64,000 bases of DNA from Desulfovibrio sp. JY (GTDB lineage Bacteria; Desulfobacterota; Desulfovibrionia; Desulfovibrionales; Desulfovibrionaceae): the NCBI GenBank assembly GCA_021730285.1, contig CP082962.1, positions 2,170,001 to 2,234,000 of the forward strand. The letters are read 5' to 3'. The notes under the pieces are model-generated. The model worked only from the letters and a program-made list of their open reading frames with translations, made no database searches and was not told where the DNA came from. The position numbers and the translations under genes were made by a program. Shown here piece by piece: positions 16,719-26,165 of the stretch. How positions within the stretch are numbered: the first letter of the stretch is position 1; each line of letters begins with the position of its first letter.

Positions 16719-18232
16719 TGGGGCGCGGCGAACTCCGGCGGGAGACGGACAAGGAAGTGGCGACGGTGGAGACGCGAGCGGAGAGGGCCGGGGCCAAGCG
16801 GACTTCCCCCCGGTATCCGGTGCTCCTGGTCGACGACGAGGAGTCGTGGTTGCGCAGTTTTCAAAGCGCGCTTCGCGCCTCGGGCATCAACAACGTCGTG
16901 GCCCTCTCCGACAGCCGCCTGGTGCCGGAGATGCTTGGCAAGCGCCAGTTTTGCGCCGTGGCCGTGGACCTGATGATGCCCCACGTCGCCGGCGAGGAGC
17001 TCATTCCCCGCATCCTGGCCGAGCATCCGGAACTGCCGGTGCTGGTCATTTCCGGGCTCAATGAGATCAAGACCGCGGTCAACTGCATTCGGCTTGGCGC
17101 CTTCGACTTCATCGTCAAGACCGAATCGCGCAATACGCTCATCGCCGGCATCAAGCACGCCATCGAAATCTTCGAGCTGCGCCGGGAAAACAGCACCCTG
17201 CGCCAGCGTCTGTTTCAGGAGGAGCTGGACGCCCCGGAGCTTTTCGCGGACATCCTCACCGTGGACAAGACCATGCGGGCGGTCTTCCATTACGTGGAAG
17301 CCATCGCCGAGACCGCCTGGCCGGTGCTGGTGACCGGGGAAAGCGGCTCGGGCAAGGAGCTGATCGCCCGGGCCGTCCACCGGGTCAGCCGCCGGCAGGG
17401 CAAATTCGTGGCCGTCAACATGGCCGGGCTCGACGACAACATGGTGGCGGACACGCTTTTCGGCCACACCCGGGGGGCTTTCACCGGGGCGGCCCAGGCC
17501 AGGGCCGGGCTGGTGGAGACGGCCCGGGACGGCACGCTCTTTCTGGACGAGATCGGCGACCTGAGTCCGCAGTCCCAAAAAAAGCTGTTGCGCCTGCTCC
17601 AGGAGGACGAATACGCCCCCCTGGGTTCGGACGTTTCGCGCAAGTCCACGGCCCGCATCGTCGCCGCCACCCACCAGGACCTGACCGCGCTCCAGGAGGA
17701 GGGTACGTTTCGGCGCGACCTCTACTTTCGCCTGCGCGGCCACATGGTCTCCCTGCCGCCGCTGCGGGAACGCCCCGGCGACCTGCCGCTTTTGATCGAA
17801 CACTTCCTCGACGAGGCGGCTGGCGAAGGCGGGCGACACCTCCGGGCCGACGTGCCCGGCATCGCCAGCCTGCTCGCGGGCTACGCCTTTCCGGGCAACG
17901 TCCGGGAACTGCGGCACCTCGTCCACGACGCCGCCCGCCTGGCCGAGGGCGCAACGCTCGGACCGGAGGCCTTCCGGGTGGTGCTGCGCTTCGATCCGGC
18001 GGTGCGCCTGGACACGGCGACTGCGGCGGACGGGGCGGTCCCGGCGGATCTGCTGGGGTTCGGCTCGCGCCTGCCCACGCTCAAGCAGGCCCGGGAACTG
18101 CTCATCGAGGAAGCCCTGCGCCGCGCCGGCGGCAACCAGTCCATCGCCGCCCGGCTCATCGGCATCACCCGGCAGGCGGTCAGCAAATACCGGCAGTCGC
18201 GCCAGGACGGCGACGCATCAAAGGCTTCGTAA
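16718..18232 (+). CDS. Sigma-54-dependent response regulator (NtrC type)
   Basis: A regulator of 504 residues, coupled to the PocR kinase by a TGATG stop-start overlap. The receiver domain carries LLVDDEESW and phospho-acceptor Asp84 in AVDLMMPHV. The AAA+ domain has Walker A GESGSGKE, the sigma-54 contact loop GAFTGA (residues 253-258), and Walker B-like [11 protein letters not shown]-terminal Fis-type helix-turn-helix ends with GGNQSIAARLIGITRQAVSKY. Cognate targets probably include the divergent dehydratase operon. The neighbouring palindrome 14501-14517 is the best binding-site candidate. Confidence 0.93.
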   Translation: MGRGELRRETDKEVATVETRAERAGAKRTSPRYPVLLVDDEESWLRSFQSALRASGINNVVALSDSRLVPEMLGKRQFCAVAVDLMMPHVAGEELIPRILAEHPELPVLVISGLNEIKTAVNCIRLGAFDFIVKTESRNTLIAGIKHAIEIFELRRENSTLRQRLFQEELDAPELFADILTVDKTMRAVFHYVEAIAETAWPVLVTGESGSGKELIARAVHRVSRRQGKFVAVNMAGLDDNMVADTLFGHTRGAFTGAAQARAGLVETARDGTLFLDEIGDLSPQSQKKLLRLLQEDEYAPLGSDVSRKSTARIVAATHQDLTALQEEGTFRRDLYFRLRGHMVSLPPLRERPGDLPLLIEHFLDEAAGEGGRHLRADVPGIASLLAGYAFPGNVRELRHLVHDAARLAEGATLGPEAFRVVLRFDPAVRLDTATAADGAVPADLLGFGSRLPTLKQARELLIEEALRRAGGNQSIAARLIGITRQAVSKYRQSRQDGDASKAS

Positions 18233-18324
18233 CGGCCGCTTCCACAGCGACAGCAAGACCGCCCGGGTCGAGCCCATGACGGACACAGGCGATGCGGCCC
18301 CCGGCGCGGGAAAGGTGACTCACG

Positions 18325-18468
18325 ATGCGCTATGAACAGGCGCTGGCCGTGGCCCGGGCCAGGGGCGAGGCCGGCCTGCTCGGCGGCGGTAAGGGGAAGC
18401 GTCGCCGGGCCGGCAAGAGGGCTTCGAAGCGCGGTCCCGGACAGGCGTCTTGCGGGCAGGGCTCTTGA
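18325..18468 (+). CDS. Possible small basic protein
   Basis: An open frame of 47 codons with GGAAAGGTG shortly before its ATG. The peptide starts MRYEQALAVARARGEAG and continues as a Gly/Lys/Arg-rich tail. It fills part of the gap between the response regulator and the zinc-finger gene. I know no family, and composition alone could produce this frame. Confidence 0.25.
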   Translation: MRYEQALAVARARGEAGLLGGGKGKRRRAGKRASKRGPGQASCGQGS

Positions 18469-18577
18469 CGCCGCGCCAGGGAGGAACCATCTTCGTAGGG
18501 TATGAAGAGCGGTTTGCATTGGCCGGCGTCTCCGGCCGGCGTTGCAAACCGCCGAGGCGTGGACAAAGGAGTGAACC

Positions 18578-18844
18578 ATGGCCAATGGCTGGGCCGGCGA
18601 CGGGGCCGTGCAGGATCAGATCGCGCATTCCATAGCCGACGAGGTGGCCCGGGTGCGCAGCCGCATGCCCCAGGGCGAAAGCCTCTCGGAGTGCGAGGAA
18701 TGCGGCGAGCCCATCCCCGAGGCCCGGCGCAAGGCGCTGCCCGGCGTGCGGCTCTGCGTCGCCTGCCAACAGGAGCGCGACCGGGACCATGTCGCCTTTT
18801 CCCCGTACAACCGCCGCGGCAGCAAGGACAGCCAATTGCGGTAG
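18578..18844 (+). CDS. DksA/TraR-type C4 zinc-finger protein
   Basis: A protein of 88 residues. The zinc finger is CEECGEPIPEARRKALPGVRLCVACQ: two CxxC pairs, spaced as in TraR/DksA proteins. It lacks the long N-terminal coiled coil of full-length DksA, so it belongs to the short TraR/YbiI group; such proteins can bind RNA polymerase through the secondary channel. AAAGGAG stands upstream of the ATG. The gene is monocistronic as far as I can see, with a module A hairpin after it. Confidence 0.88.
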   Translation: MANGWAGDGAVQDQIAHSIADEVARVRSRMPQGESLSECEECGEPIPEARRKALPGVRLCVACQQERDRDHVAFSPYNRRGSKDSQLR

Positions 18845-18881
18845 GGAGAGAGGAGGGAGGCGAAGAGGGAGCGAAGGCGAT

Positions 18882-18924
18882 GCGAGAGGGGAAACCCTTT
18901 CAGGAAAGGGTTCTCCCCTCTCGC
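18882..18924. repeat. Module A hairpin (single)
   Basis: GCGAGAGGGGAAACCCTTTC and its mirrored arm, followed by the A tail CTCCCCTTCCTAAAGTTTTT up to 18947. No module B partner follows; a standard terminator at 18989-19022 takes its place. Confidence 0.85.
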
Positions 18925-18982
18925 GCTCTCCCCTTCCTAAAGTTTTTAACGGGGTAAGATGCGCATGGTCGTGGTGCGCAAA

Positions 18983-19024
18983 AAAAAAGGGCCTTCCCGC
19001 CGCTCTGGCGATGGGAAGGCCCTT
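18983..19024 (-). terminator. Terminator of the flavodiiron protein gene
   Basis: The arms GGGCCTTCCC and GGGAAGGCCC flank a short loop. On the minus strand the hairpin is followed by eight T residues (A run at 18981-18988 on the plus strand). It lies 26 bases after the flavodiiron gene stop. Confidence 0.88.
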
Positions 19025-19049
19025 TGCATTTCCGTTATGAGGCGGAAGG

Positions 19050-20276
19050 TTATTTGGTAAAGTCGATCAGCGTGTCGCAGTAGCCTTCCATGGCCGTGCG
19101 GATGGCCTCCTGGTCGGCCTCGGTGGGCGCTCCCTGCCATTCATAATGGCCGAGGATGTCCCAGCCGGATTTCTCCGTCTTGGCCTCGAAGTCCTTTTGC
19201 GCGCCGCCGACCCAGCCGAACGAGCCGAAGCGGTATACCTTCTTGTTGGCGACCTTCTTGACCAACAGCTCTTCGATCATCTGGGCCATGGGCGGGAACA
19301 TCTTGTACTCGTAGGTCGGCATGCAAAATATCAGGCCGGCCGACTTCCAGGCGCTGGCCAGCACGTAGCCGGCGTCGTCGCCCGGCGCCTGGTACACATG
19401 CACCGGGATGTCCCGCTTGCGCAGCACCTCGATGATGGTGTTGAGCACCTGCTTGGTGTTGCCGTACATGCTGCTCCAGATGATGGTCACGTCCCGTTCC
19501 GCCGGACCCTTGCTGTACTCGGCGTAGCGCTTGTAGTCGTTGATGATGACGGAGGGGTTGTCCCGCCAGATGATGCCGTGGGACGGGCAGATGATCTTGA
19601 TGTCCAGGTCCTTCAGCTTTTCCAGGCCGCGCAGCACGAAGGAAGAAAACGTGGCCACGATGTTGGCGTAATAGCGCAGGGCCTCGTTCTCGTAGAACTC
19701 GTGCTGTTCCTGCGAGATCTGGTCGTCGAAGATCTTGTCTTCCTCGATGCGCCCGTAGCAGCCGAAGGCGTCGCAGGAGAAGAGAATCTTCCTCTTGCGC
19801 TCGTAGGTCATCATGGTTTCCGGCCAGTGGATGTTCGGGGTCTCGAAGAACTGCAGTTCGTAATCCCCCACCGTCAGTTCCATGCCGTCGGTGATGGCGA
19901 TGGCCCTGTCCGCCGGCACATCGGAGAAGGCCTGCAACAACGGAATGGCCTTTTTCGTGCAATAGATGACCGCTTTCTTGTTTTTCTTGCAGAATTCGCG
20001 CAGCCAGCCGGAATGGTCCGGCTCCATGTGGTTGATGACCAGGATGTCGATATCCTCGACTTCCAGTTTGGCCCCTTCGATCTGACGGGTAAATTCCTTG
20101 GGGAAATCGAAGATGTTTTGCGTCAGGTCGATGAGGACGTTCTTCTCGCCCTTGATGAGGTAGCCGTTGATGGAAATCCCGTGGGGGATCGGCCAGATGC
20201 CCTCGAACAGATAATTCTTGTCCTCGATGTTTACAGAAACACGGTAAACATCATCCACAATCTTCTTGATATGCAT
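19050..20276 (-). CDS. A-type flavodiiron protein (rubredoxin:oxygen oxidoreductase type)
   Basis: A cytoplasmic enzyme of 408 residues that reduces O2 to water, and in some members NO to N2O, with electrons from rubredoxin. The N-terminal metallo-beta-lactamase domain holds the diiron ligands: His83, Glu85, Asp87 and His88 in INHMEPDHSG, then PNIHWPETM, FSCDAFG and CPSHGIIWR. The C-terminal ~150 residues are a flavodoxin domain, with the FMN loop IWSSMYGNT. I took the ATG at 20276 because family alignment starts there; a TTG at 20309 would add eleven residues. A rubredoxin gene is present about 10 kb away (30651), not adjacent as in D. gigas. Confidence 0.95.
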   Translation of the reverse strand: MHIKKIVDDVYRVSVNIEDKNYLFEGIWPIPHGISINGYLIKGEKNVLIDLTQNIFDFPKEFTRQIEGAKLEVEDIDILVINHMEPDHSGWLREFCKKNKKAVIYCTKKAIPLLQAFSDVPADRAIAITDGMELTVGDYELQFFETPNIHWPETMMTYERKRKILFSCDAFGCYGRIEEDKIFDDQISQEQHEFYENEALRYYANIVATFSSFVLRGLEKLKDLDIKIICPSHGIIWRDNPSVIINDYKRYAEYSKGPAERDVTIIWSSMYGNTKQVLNTIIEVLRKRDIPVHVYQAPGDDAGYVLASAWKSAGLIFCMPTYEYKMFPPMAQMIEELLVKKVANKKVYRFGSFGWVGGAQKDFEAKTEKSGWDILGHYEWQGAPTEADQEAIRTAMEGYCDTLIDFTK

Positions 20277-20316
20277 GATCCTGGCGATTCCTTTTAGAGG
20301 GTTGAACAAAGCATTC

Positions 20317-20344
20317 CGTATAAAGGCTATTGAGAATGCTTCAA
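20317..20344 (-). promoter_or_regulatory. Predicted sigma-70-type promoter of the flavodiiron gene
   Basis: Read on the minus strand, TTGAAG is followed after 16 bases by TATACG, with about 35 bases left to the start codon. Upstream, the segment TTTGTCGCT occurs twice in direct orientation (around 20355 and 20404), possibly regulator sites. Confidence 0.5.
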
Positions 20345-20766
20345 GCGTACAGTGTTTGTCGCTACCCTGATATCGGGGTGCTTGTTCCCGCTATCCTGGG
20401 TGGTTTGTCGCTGCTATGCGGTGGACTGCATTTCCACCTTATCTCTATGACTAATAAATCCTAAACAGAATTGGGGGTGTTGTCTAGCGTTTTGGGGGTT
20501 GCGCTTTTGGGGCCGCCAACGCGGTCAAGGGCATTTCCGAATGCCGGCGTGCACGAAATGCACGGCAGCCCCTGGGCAAAAGGTATTTGTCCTGGGCGGT
20601 TGGGGCATGGTCCATGGATCGGAAAAACGGGACCCTGGCGCGGAGCCGTCGGCAACGGACACGCTTCCCGTGAAGCGAAGGGCGGTTTTTTGGGGGGCGT
20701 AAGTGCCGGGCGCGGTGTTTTACGGCGGCGGCAAGGGCGGCGGGGCGCTCGGCCCGGCAAGGCCGG
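20345..20766. other. Intergenic region without recognisable gene
   Basis: Separates the flavodiiron gene from the AcoR-like gene; both are on the minus strand. The left part is promoter-proximal and AT-richer, with the repeated TTTGTCGCT segments. In the remainder I see only short frames without family resemblance. Confidence 0.6.
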
Positions 20767-22857
20767 TTATTGCACCTCGCGGAAATCCCGGACGTCGAGG
20801 CCGAAGCGCAGGATGCGGGCGTAGAGCGTGGCCCGGGTCACGCCGACCTCTTTGGCCGCCGCGCGCACATTGCCTCGGGTGCGGCGTAGCGCCGTGACGA
20901 GGGCCTCGCAGTCCTGGTCTTCCCGGGCCGTTTTCAGCGTCGGGGCCGGCGCCGGGGCCGTCGTCGGGGTTGGGAAGGGGGAGGCTGCGGCGACGGGCCT
21001 TTCTTGCTGGCCGATTTCCGGGGGCAGGTCCGCCACGTCGATGACCGGCCCCTCCGTCATCACCGCCGTGCGTTCGATGCAGTTTTCCAGCTCGCGCACG
21101 TTGCCGGGCCAGCCGAACGCCTCCAGACAGGCCAGGGCGGCCGGCGTGAACCCGGTCAAGGGTTTGCGCAGGGACCGGGAAATCTTGTCCAGGAAGAACC
21201 GGGCCAGCACCGGCACGTCGCCCAGGCGCAGCCGCAACGGCGGCACCTGGATGACCAGCACGTTGAGCCTGTAATAGAGGTCCTGGCGGAAGGTGCCTTT
21301 TTCCACGGCCTGGCCCAGGTCGCGGTGCGTGGCCGCCACCACCCGCACGTCCACCCGGGTCGGGCGCTTGCCGCCGATGCGGGTCACCTCGCCTTCCTGC
21401 AGCACGCGCAAAAGGCTCACCTGGGCGGCCAGCGGCATGTCCCCGATCTCGTCGAGAAAAAGCGTGCCGCCGTCGGCCAGCTCGAATTTGCCTGGCGCGC
21501 CCTGCCCCGCTGCGCCGGTGAAGGCCCCGGCCTCGTAGCCGAAGAGCTCGCTTTGCACCAGATCGCGGGGGATGGCCCCGCAGTTGACCACGATGAAGGG
21601 TTCCTGGCGGCGTTCGCCGCCGTTGTGGATGGCCTGGGCGAAAAGCTCCTTGCCCACGCCCGATTCGCCGAGCAGCAGGGTGGTCATGCCGTTGCCGCTG
21701 GCCATGCGCGCCAGGTGCAGGGCCTGCCCCATGGCCGCGCTGTCCCCGATGATGTCGCCGAAATCGTAGACCGCCTTGGCGCCGGTCAGGCGGTTGGTCA
21801 GGGCGTGGACGCGCCGGGTCTCGCGCAGGGTGACGCACAGTCCGCCCCCCGGGATGGGGGACGAGGAAAAAAGACAGTGCAGCGAGGTGCCGTCGGCCAG
21901 CAGCATGGAACATTCGCCGTCCTTGACCTTCTTGTCGGGAAACGCCGGGCTCTTGCCGCCGGCCTCGGTGGCGATGCCGGAGAAATTCCGGCCCACCACG
22001 TCGCCGCGCACATGGAAAAGCCGCTTGGCGTAGCGGTTCATCAGCCGCAGATTGCCGCCCGCGTCCAGGACCACCACGGCCTCGCCCAAAAGCTCCATGA
22101 CCGTCTGGACTTCCTGGAGCAGCGTCCGAAGCCGCATCTGCTCGGTGATGGCCTTGGCCGCCGCGATGACCAGGCCGAAGGTGTGCTGGTGGAACTTGTC
22201 GCGCTCCAGGGTCAGGGACAACGTGCCGACGAGTTCCCCTTCGTTGTCGAAGATGGGCGCGGCCGCGCAGGACCAGCCGTCGAAATGCGGGTTGTAGTGC
22301 TCGCAGCCGAGCACGCACACCGGAATTTTTTCCTCCAGGCAGATGCCCATGGAGGTGGTGCCATCCACGGATTCGCGGCTGATAAGCCCCCGCATCAGGC
22401 AGCACGAGCCCCGGCCGTAGCCTTCCCCGTCGCCCACGGTATGGAGAAACACGCCGTCGGCGTCGGTTAGGACGATGCAGCTTTTCGACGGCAGGATGTT
22501 TTCGAGCAGCTCCTCCATGACGCGACTGGCGCAGTCCACGAGAACGGCGTGCCGTCGCAGGACTTCCTGGAATTCCACGGGGCCGATCATGGCCACGGGC
22601 AGGCCCACGGACGGAACATGGGCCGCCCGGGAACGCTGCCAGGAACGGAGGATATAGGGGCGGACATGCAGGAAGTGCGCGTCCCGGCCGACATGGAACT
22701 GGGCGCGCGCCTGGCGGATTTTTTCCCAGAACGGCGCGTTGAGCCCGTTGAGCATGAAGTACGGACCGCTCATGCTGCTCATGAAGGGGCCGTGGTACTC
22801 GGCCATGATGGCCGCATCCGGGCCGGAGGGCGCACGCAACAGGGCGCTTATCGACAT
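20767..22857 (-). CDS. AcoR-like sigma-54 activator (GAF-PAS-AAA-Fis)
   Basis: A regulator of 696 residues. The N-terminal ~250 residues resemble the sensor region of AcoR-like activators ([17 protein letters not shown], then a GAF-like domain with [21 protein letters not shown] and [20 protein letters not shown]). A PAS domain follows (~265-370). The AAA+ domain has [14 protein letters not shown] and [10 protein letters not shown], and the C terminus is a Fis-type helix-turn-helix ([21 protein letters not shown]). Such proteins sense small metabolites, for example acetoin or alcohols, and activate aldehyde/alcohol operons. It lies downstream of exactly such an operon on the same strand, which has a -24/-12 promoter. 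ATG at 22857 preceded by AAGGAAC. Confidence 0.9.
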   Translation of the reverse strand: MSISALLRAPSGPDAAIMAEYHGPFMSSMSGPYFMLNGLNAPFWEKIRQARAQFHVGRDAHFLHVRPYILRSWQRSRAAHVPSVGLPVAMIGPVEFQEVLRRHAVLVDCASRVMEELLENILPSKSCIVLTDADGVFLHTVGDGEGYGRGSCCLMRGLISRESVDGTTSMGICLEEKIPVCVLGCEHYNPHFDGWSCAAAPIFDNEGELVGTLSLTLERDKFHQHTFGLVIAAAKAITEQMRLRTLLQEVQTVMELLGEAVVVLDAGGNLRLMNRYAKRLFHVRGDVVGRNFSGIATEAGGKSPAFPDKKVKDGECSMLLADGTSLHCLFSSSPIPGGGLCVTLRETRRVHALTNRLTGAKAVYDFGDIIGDSAAMGQALHLARMASGNGMTTLLLGESGVGKELFAQAIHNGGERRQEPFIVVNCGAIPRDLVQSELFGYEAGAFTGAAGQGAPGKFELADGGTLFLDEIGDMPLAAQVSLLRVLQEGEVTRIGGKRPTRVDVRVVAATHRDLGQAVEKGTFRQDLYYRLNVLVIQVPPLRLRLGDVPVLARFFLDKISRSLRKPLTGFTPAALACLEAFGWPGNVRELENCIERTAVMTEGPVIDVADLPPEIGQQERPVAAASPFPTPTTAPAPAPTLKTAREDQDCEALVTALRRTRGNVRAAAKEVGVTRATLYARILRFGLDVRDFREVQ

Positions 22858-23169
22858 AATACTGCTTCCCGTTCCTTTTCCAGCCGGTGCAGATGACGTT
22901 CGGCCTGCGGCAAGGAGGGTTTCGTGTCCTAACACTACCATGGAACAAACACGCGAGCAAGAAGGTTTCGTGATACTCCCGGGAAGTCGAAGGCCCGGGG
23001 CCGGCGGCAAGAGCGGGGAGAAAACGCGGCGCGGCGGCCTTGGGGAAGCGGGGGGAGAGGCCCCGGACGCGCCCTGGCGGTTTGAAAGGGTGTGCGGCTC
23101 ATCCTGGGCGCTCGGCATGGTGTGCTCTGGTCTGGGGGCGGCCGGTTGCGGCCGGCCGCCCGGTTCGGA
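22858..23169. other. Intergenic region with GC-rich hairpin
   Basis: Contains a perfect inverted repeat GGGCGGCCGG / CCGGCCGCCC (23136-23161) just past the outer-membrane protein stop codon, without a T tract on the minus strand, so a weak or Rho-assisted stop at best. The rest should hold the AcoR-like gene promoter; I see no certain elements. Confidence 0.5.
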
Positions 23170-24033
23170 TCAGAACACGTAGGCCAGTCGGAGGGTGATG
23201 CTGTTGGTCTTGATGCCGTTTTGCACGGCCACCGGTAGCTTGTAATCGGCCATGAGCTGGAGGTGCTGGTTGAGCATGTAGAAAAAGCTCAGTCCCACCG
23301 TATGGTTGCAGGTGCGGTCGTTTTGCCGCGCCCCGTCCAGGGTCGTTTCCGCGCCGTAGGCGAAGTAGTAGTCGCCGGACACGAAGAAGTCCTTGGTCAG
23401 GTCGTAGCTGGCGTGAAACTCCACGCCGTAGAGCGGGTCTTTGGACGACGTCACGGGCTTTTTTTCCGCGTCCGGGGCGTCGATGTTGTTGGTGAAAAAC
23501 TCCACGTTGGCGATGAGTTCCAGCCAGGCCTTGTCGGCCAGGCGTTTGCCGACGGCCAGCTCCTGCTTGAAGGACCAGCGGTTGGAGCCGAGGTTGACGA
23601 TGCTTTCCCGGCGGTAGGGACCGGAAGGAATGGTGATGTAGGGGCTGTAGGCGAAGTAGTAGCCCTGTTCCATGTTGTTGATAAGCCAGATGGTGGAGAG
23701 AAACGTGATGTCGCCGACGCCGGAGGAGCGTTCGCCGTTTAACTCCACCTCGCCGAAGGGAATGACCGCCTGGGGATCGATGGTGAAGGGGCCGAGCTGC
23801 ATGTAGTGGATGGGGCGCAGGATGCCCATATTGGTGGTCAGATTGGCGTTGTCGCTCACTTTCTTGTCCCGGGCGTACAGTTCGTTGCCGAAGCCGTGGG
23901 AGTAGTAGAGGTTGATGATGTTGGTGCCCGGCGGCAGGGGCACGTAGTCCCGGGCGTTGGTCGTGCCGGCCGTGGCCCGCCCCCAGGGCGCAAGGACCAG
24001 CAGCACGGCGAGGCACAGGATGGACTTTCGCAT
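23170..24033 (-). CDS. Outer-membrane beta-barrel protein, phenol-MetA-type transporter family
   Basis: A protein of 287 residues starting with a clear signal peptide (MRKSILCLAVLLVLAPWGRATAG). The mature part alternates polar and aromatic residues in strand-like stretches and ends in LRLAYVF, the C-terminal aromatic signature of outer-membrane barrels. The motifs PPGTNIINLYYSHG and GVGDITFLSTIWLINN match the Phenol_MetA_deg family, putative outer-membrane channels found in catabolic operons. Its place as last gene of the aldehyde/alcohol operon suggests uptake of a hydrophobic or alcohol substrate. The family function is poorly known. Confidence 0.78.
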   Translation of the reverse strand: MRKSILCLAVLLVLAPWGRATAGTTNARDYVPLPPGTNIINLYYSHGFGNELYARDKKVSDNANLTTNMGILRPIHYMQLGPFTIDPQAVIPFGEVELNGERSSGVGDITFLSTIWLINNMEQGYYFAYSPYITIPSGPYRRESIVNLGSNRWSFKQELAVGKRLADKAWLELIANVEFFTNNIDAPDAEKKPVTSSKDPLYGVEFHASYDLTKDFFVSGDYYFAYGAETTLDGARQNDRTCNHTVGLSFFYMLNQHLQLMADYKLPVAVQNGIKTNSITLRLAYVF

Positions 24034-24091
24034 GACCTCCCCCTTGGGTGGTGCGGTTGATGGTGGGTCGTTGTGGAAGTAGCGCCGCGGG

Positions 24092-24799
24092 TCAGGCCAT
24101 GGCCGGCTGCTGTTCGCTTTTGAGGCTGGCGATGGCCAGGATGATGCCGAGCACCACGCCGAGGGCCGCGGCGAAAAGCACCCGCATTTCCGTCGGCAGG
24201 ATGAAGGTGATGGTGTGGCAGGGGACCCAGAAAAACGGCAGGGTCTTCTTGAACACGAAGCCCCACAGCATGTGCCAGTCGATCTTGCCCAGCGAGCGGC
24301 TGATATGGACGGTGGAGAAAAAGCCGGCCAGCGTGCCGCCGGTTTCGGCGATGTGCATGGAGAGTACGGCCTGGACGGTCATGAAAAGCGGGGCGAACAG
24401 GAAGTTGTTGGCCACGCTCACGCAAAAGGCCATGCCGGCTTTCTGGGCCAGCGAGTCCCCGGCCAGGGCGTCCGCGGGCAGGGGCAGGCCCAGGGCCGCC
24501 ACCAGATGGGGCACGCCCATGGCGTAGATGATAAACGAGGCATTGATGACCATGCCGATGATTCCCCACATGATAAACCGGGGGAGCAGGCCGAATCCCA
24601 AACGGTTGTAGGTCTTGGCGGTGATGCGCAGGGCGAGGACCTCGCCGAAGGTGCACAGCACGCCGAATTTGATGAAACTCATGAGGAAATCGTGATCGCG
24701 CGAAAAATCGTTGAAGGCTTCGAACACGCCGGGCACCAGGCCGAACAGGCCGAGCACCAGGGCGACACACAACCAGACCGCGATATCCGAGGCTTTCAT
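24092..24799 (-). CDS. Conserved polytopic membrane protein of unknown function
   Basis: A protein of 235 residues with about five hydrophobic segments (around residues 8-28, 45-60, 75-100, 130-150 and 205-228). The C-terminal part, WGFVFKKTLPFFWVPCHTITF followed by LPTEMRVLFAA, is distantly reminiscent of the Mpv17/PMP22 pattern, but I would not assign it. It lies between the Fe-alcohol dehydrogenase and the outer-membrane protein genes with gaps of 138 and 58 bases, so it is probably co-transcribed and may belong to the same uptake or tolerance function. Confidence 0.7.
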   Translation of the reverse strand: MKASDIAVWLCVALVLGLFGLVPGVFEAFNDFSRDHDFLMSFIKFGVLCTFGEVLALRITAKTYNRLGFGLLPRFIMWGIIGMVINASFIIYAMGVPHLVAALGLPLPADALAGDSLAQKAGMAFCVSVANNFLFAPLFMTVQAVLSMHIAETGGTLAGFFSTVHISRSLGKIDWHMLWGFVFKKTLPFFWVPCHTITFILPTEMRVLFAAALGVVLGIILAIASLKSEQQPAMA

Positions 24800-24937
24800 G
24801 GCTTGCTTCCTTGTGGTTCGAGTGAGGCTCCACCGACCGTCGCCTTGGGATCGGCGCGTCGGTCGAAAGGCCCCGTCCCTCCCCGGGCGGACCGGGAACG
24901 GGACGGGGCGGGGTCGCTCGCTACCGGGGCCGGGCCG

Positions 24938-26110
24938 CTACCAGCACCGGGTATAGAGACCCTCGATGTCCACCACGGTCGGCACCCGGGGGTTGGTGGG
25001 CGTGCAAGGGTCGTTCATCGCGTCTTTGGACAGGGCGGGGATGTCCGCCTTGTCGACGGTCACGCCGCGACGGGCGGCCGCCTCGGAGATGGTGGCGGCG
25101 ATGCGCACGTCGGCGCCGAGGCGCCTTATGGCGGCGATGGCCGTATCCTCGGGATAAGGGCCAAGGTCGGTGAGTCCCGCGGCCCGGGCCACGTCGGCCA
25201 GCTTCTCGCGGCACACGATCTTGTTGAATTCGAGGACATGGGGCAGGACCAGGGCGTTGGCGTCGCCATGGGGGATGCCGTAAAAGGCGCTTAGGGGGTG
25301 GGCCAGGGAGTGGACGATGCCGAGCCCCCCGTTGCTAAACGCCATGCCAGCCATGGTCTGGGCGTAGGCCATCTTTTCCCGGGCCTCGATGTCGCCGCCG
25401 TTGCCCACGGCCCGGCGCAGGTACTTGAAGATGAGCCGCACCGCGCCGATGGCCAGGGCGTCGGTGTATTCCGAGGCCCCGAGCGAGATGTAGGCCTCCA
25501 CGGCGTGGGTCATGGCGTCCATGCCCGTGGCCGCCGTGATGAAGGGCGGCAGGCCGGTCATGAGCAGCGGGTCGATGATGGCCACCCTGGGCAGCAGCCT
25601 CGGGTCGGCCACGCCGAACTTCACCTTGTGCGCGCCCGTGTCGTTGGTGATGACCGCGATGCAGGTCGATTCCGAGCCGGTGCCGGCCGTGGTGGGGATG
25701 GCGATGTAGCAGGGCAGCGGGGCTTTCAAGGTGCCCGGCCCGGCATAGGCCAGGATGTCGTCCCCGCCGCTGGTGGCCAGAACGCCGCAGGCCTTGGCCG
25801 TATCCATGGAGCTGCCGCCGCCGAGCCCGATCAGGCAATCGCAGCCTTCGGAGCGGTAGAGGGCCAGGGCGGCGTGGACGTTGCCGGTGGTGGGGTTGGG
25901 CACGGTCTCGTCGTAGACGGCGTAGGGGATGCCGGCCTCGGTCAGCACCGCTTCCACCTTCTGGCTGATTCCCGCCTTCACGATGCCCTTGTCCGTGACG
26001 ACAAGCGGCTTTTTCCCCCCGTTGCCGGTGATGGATTCGGGCAGCTTGGCCAGGGCTCCGGCTCCGGTGAAAAGGATGTCGGCCATCTGAAATGCGGTGA
26101 CGGTGGACAT
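24938..26110 (-). CDS. Iron-containing alcohol dehydrogenase (group III)
   Basis: A cytoplasmic dehydrogenase of 390 residues that interconverts primary alcohols or diols and aldehydes with NAD(H). GGGSSMDTAKACG is the cofactor-binding loop, and the metal ligands lie in ATGMDAMTHAVEAY and SLAHPLSAFYGIPHGDANA. The length matches 1,3-propanediol dehydrogenase, lactaldehyde reductase and Desulfovibrio ethanol dehydrogenases; choice among them is not possible by eye. It is separated from the aldehyde oxidoreductase gene by only 55 bases, so the pair could oxidise an alcohol via aldehyde to acid. In reverse it could reduce the dehydratase product. Confidence 0.93.
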   Translation of the reverse strand: MSTVTAFQMADILFTGAGALAKLPESITGNGGKKPLVVTDKGIVKAGISQKVEAVLTEAGIPYAVYDETVPNPTTGNVHAALALYRSEGCDCLIGLGGGSSMDTAKACGVLATSGGDDILAYAGPGTLKAPLPCYIAIPTTAGTGSESTCIAVITNDTGAHKVKFGVADPRLLPRVAIIDPLLMTGLPPFITAATGMDAMTHAVEAYISLGASEYTDALAIGAVRLIFKYLRRAVGNGGDIEAREKMAYAQTMAGMAFSNGGLGIVHSLAHPLSAFYGIPHGDANALVLPHVLEFNKIVCREKLADVARAAGLTDLGPYPEDTAIAAIRRLGADVRIAATISEAAARRGVTVDKADIPALSKDAMNDPCTPTNPRVPTVVDIEGLYTRCW

Positions 26111-26165
26111 GAAACGCCTCCTTAATGGGCAGGTTGGTTGTTTCCCGGGCGTTGCGGACGCGGGC

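Noticed and set aside
16079-17926. Minus-strand frame spanning the kinase and response-regulator genes
   Set aside because: It crosses two genes with intact domains on the plus strand and shows no family.
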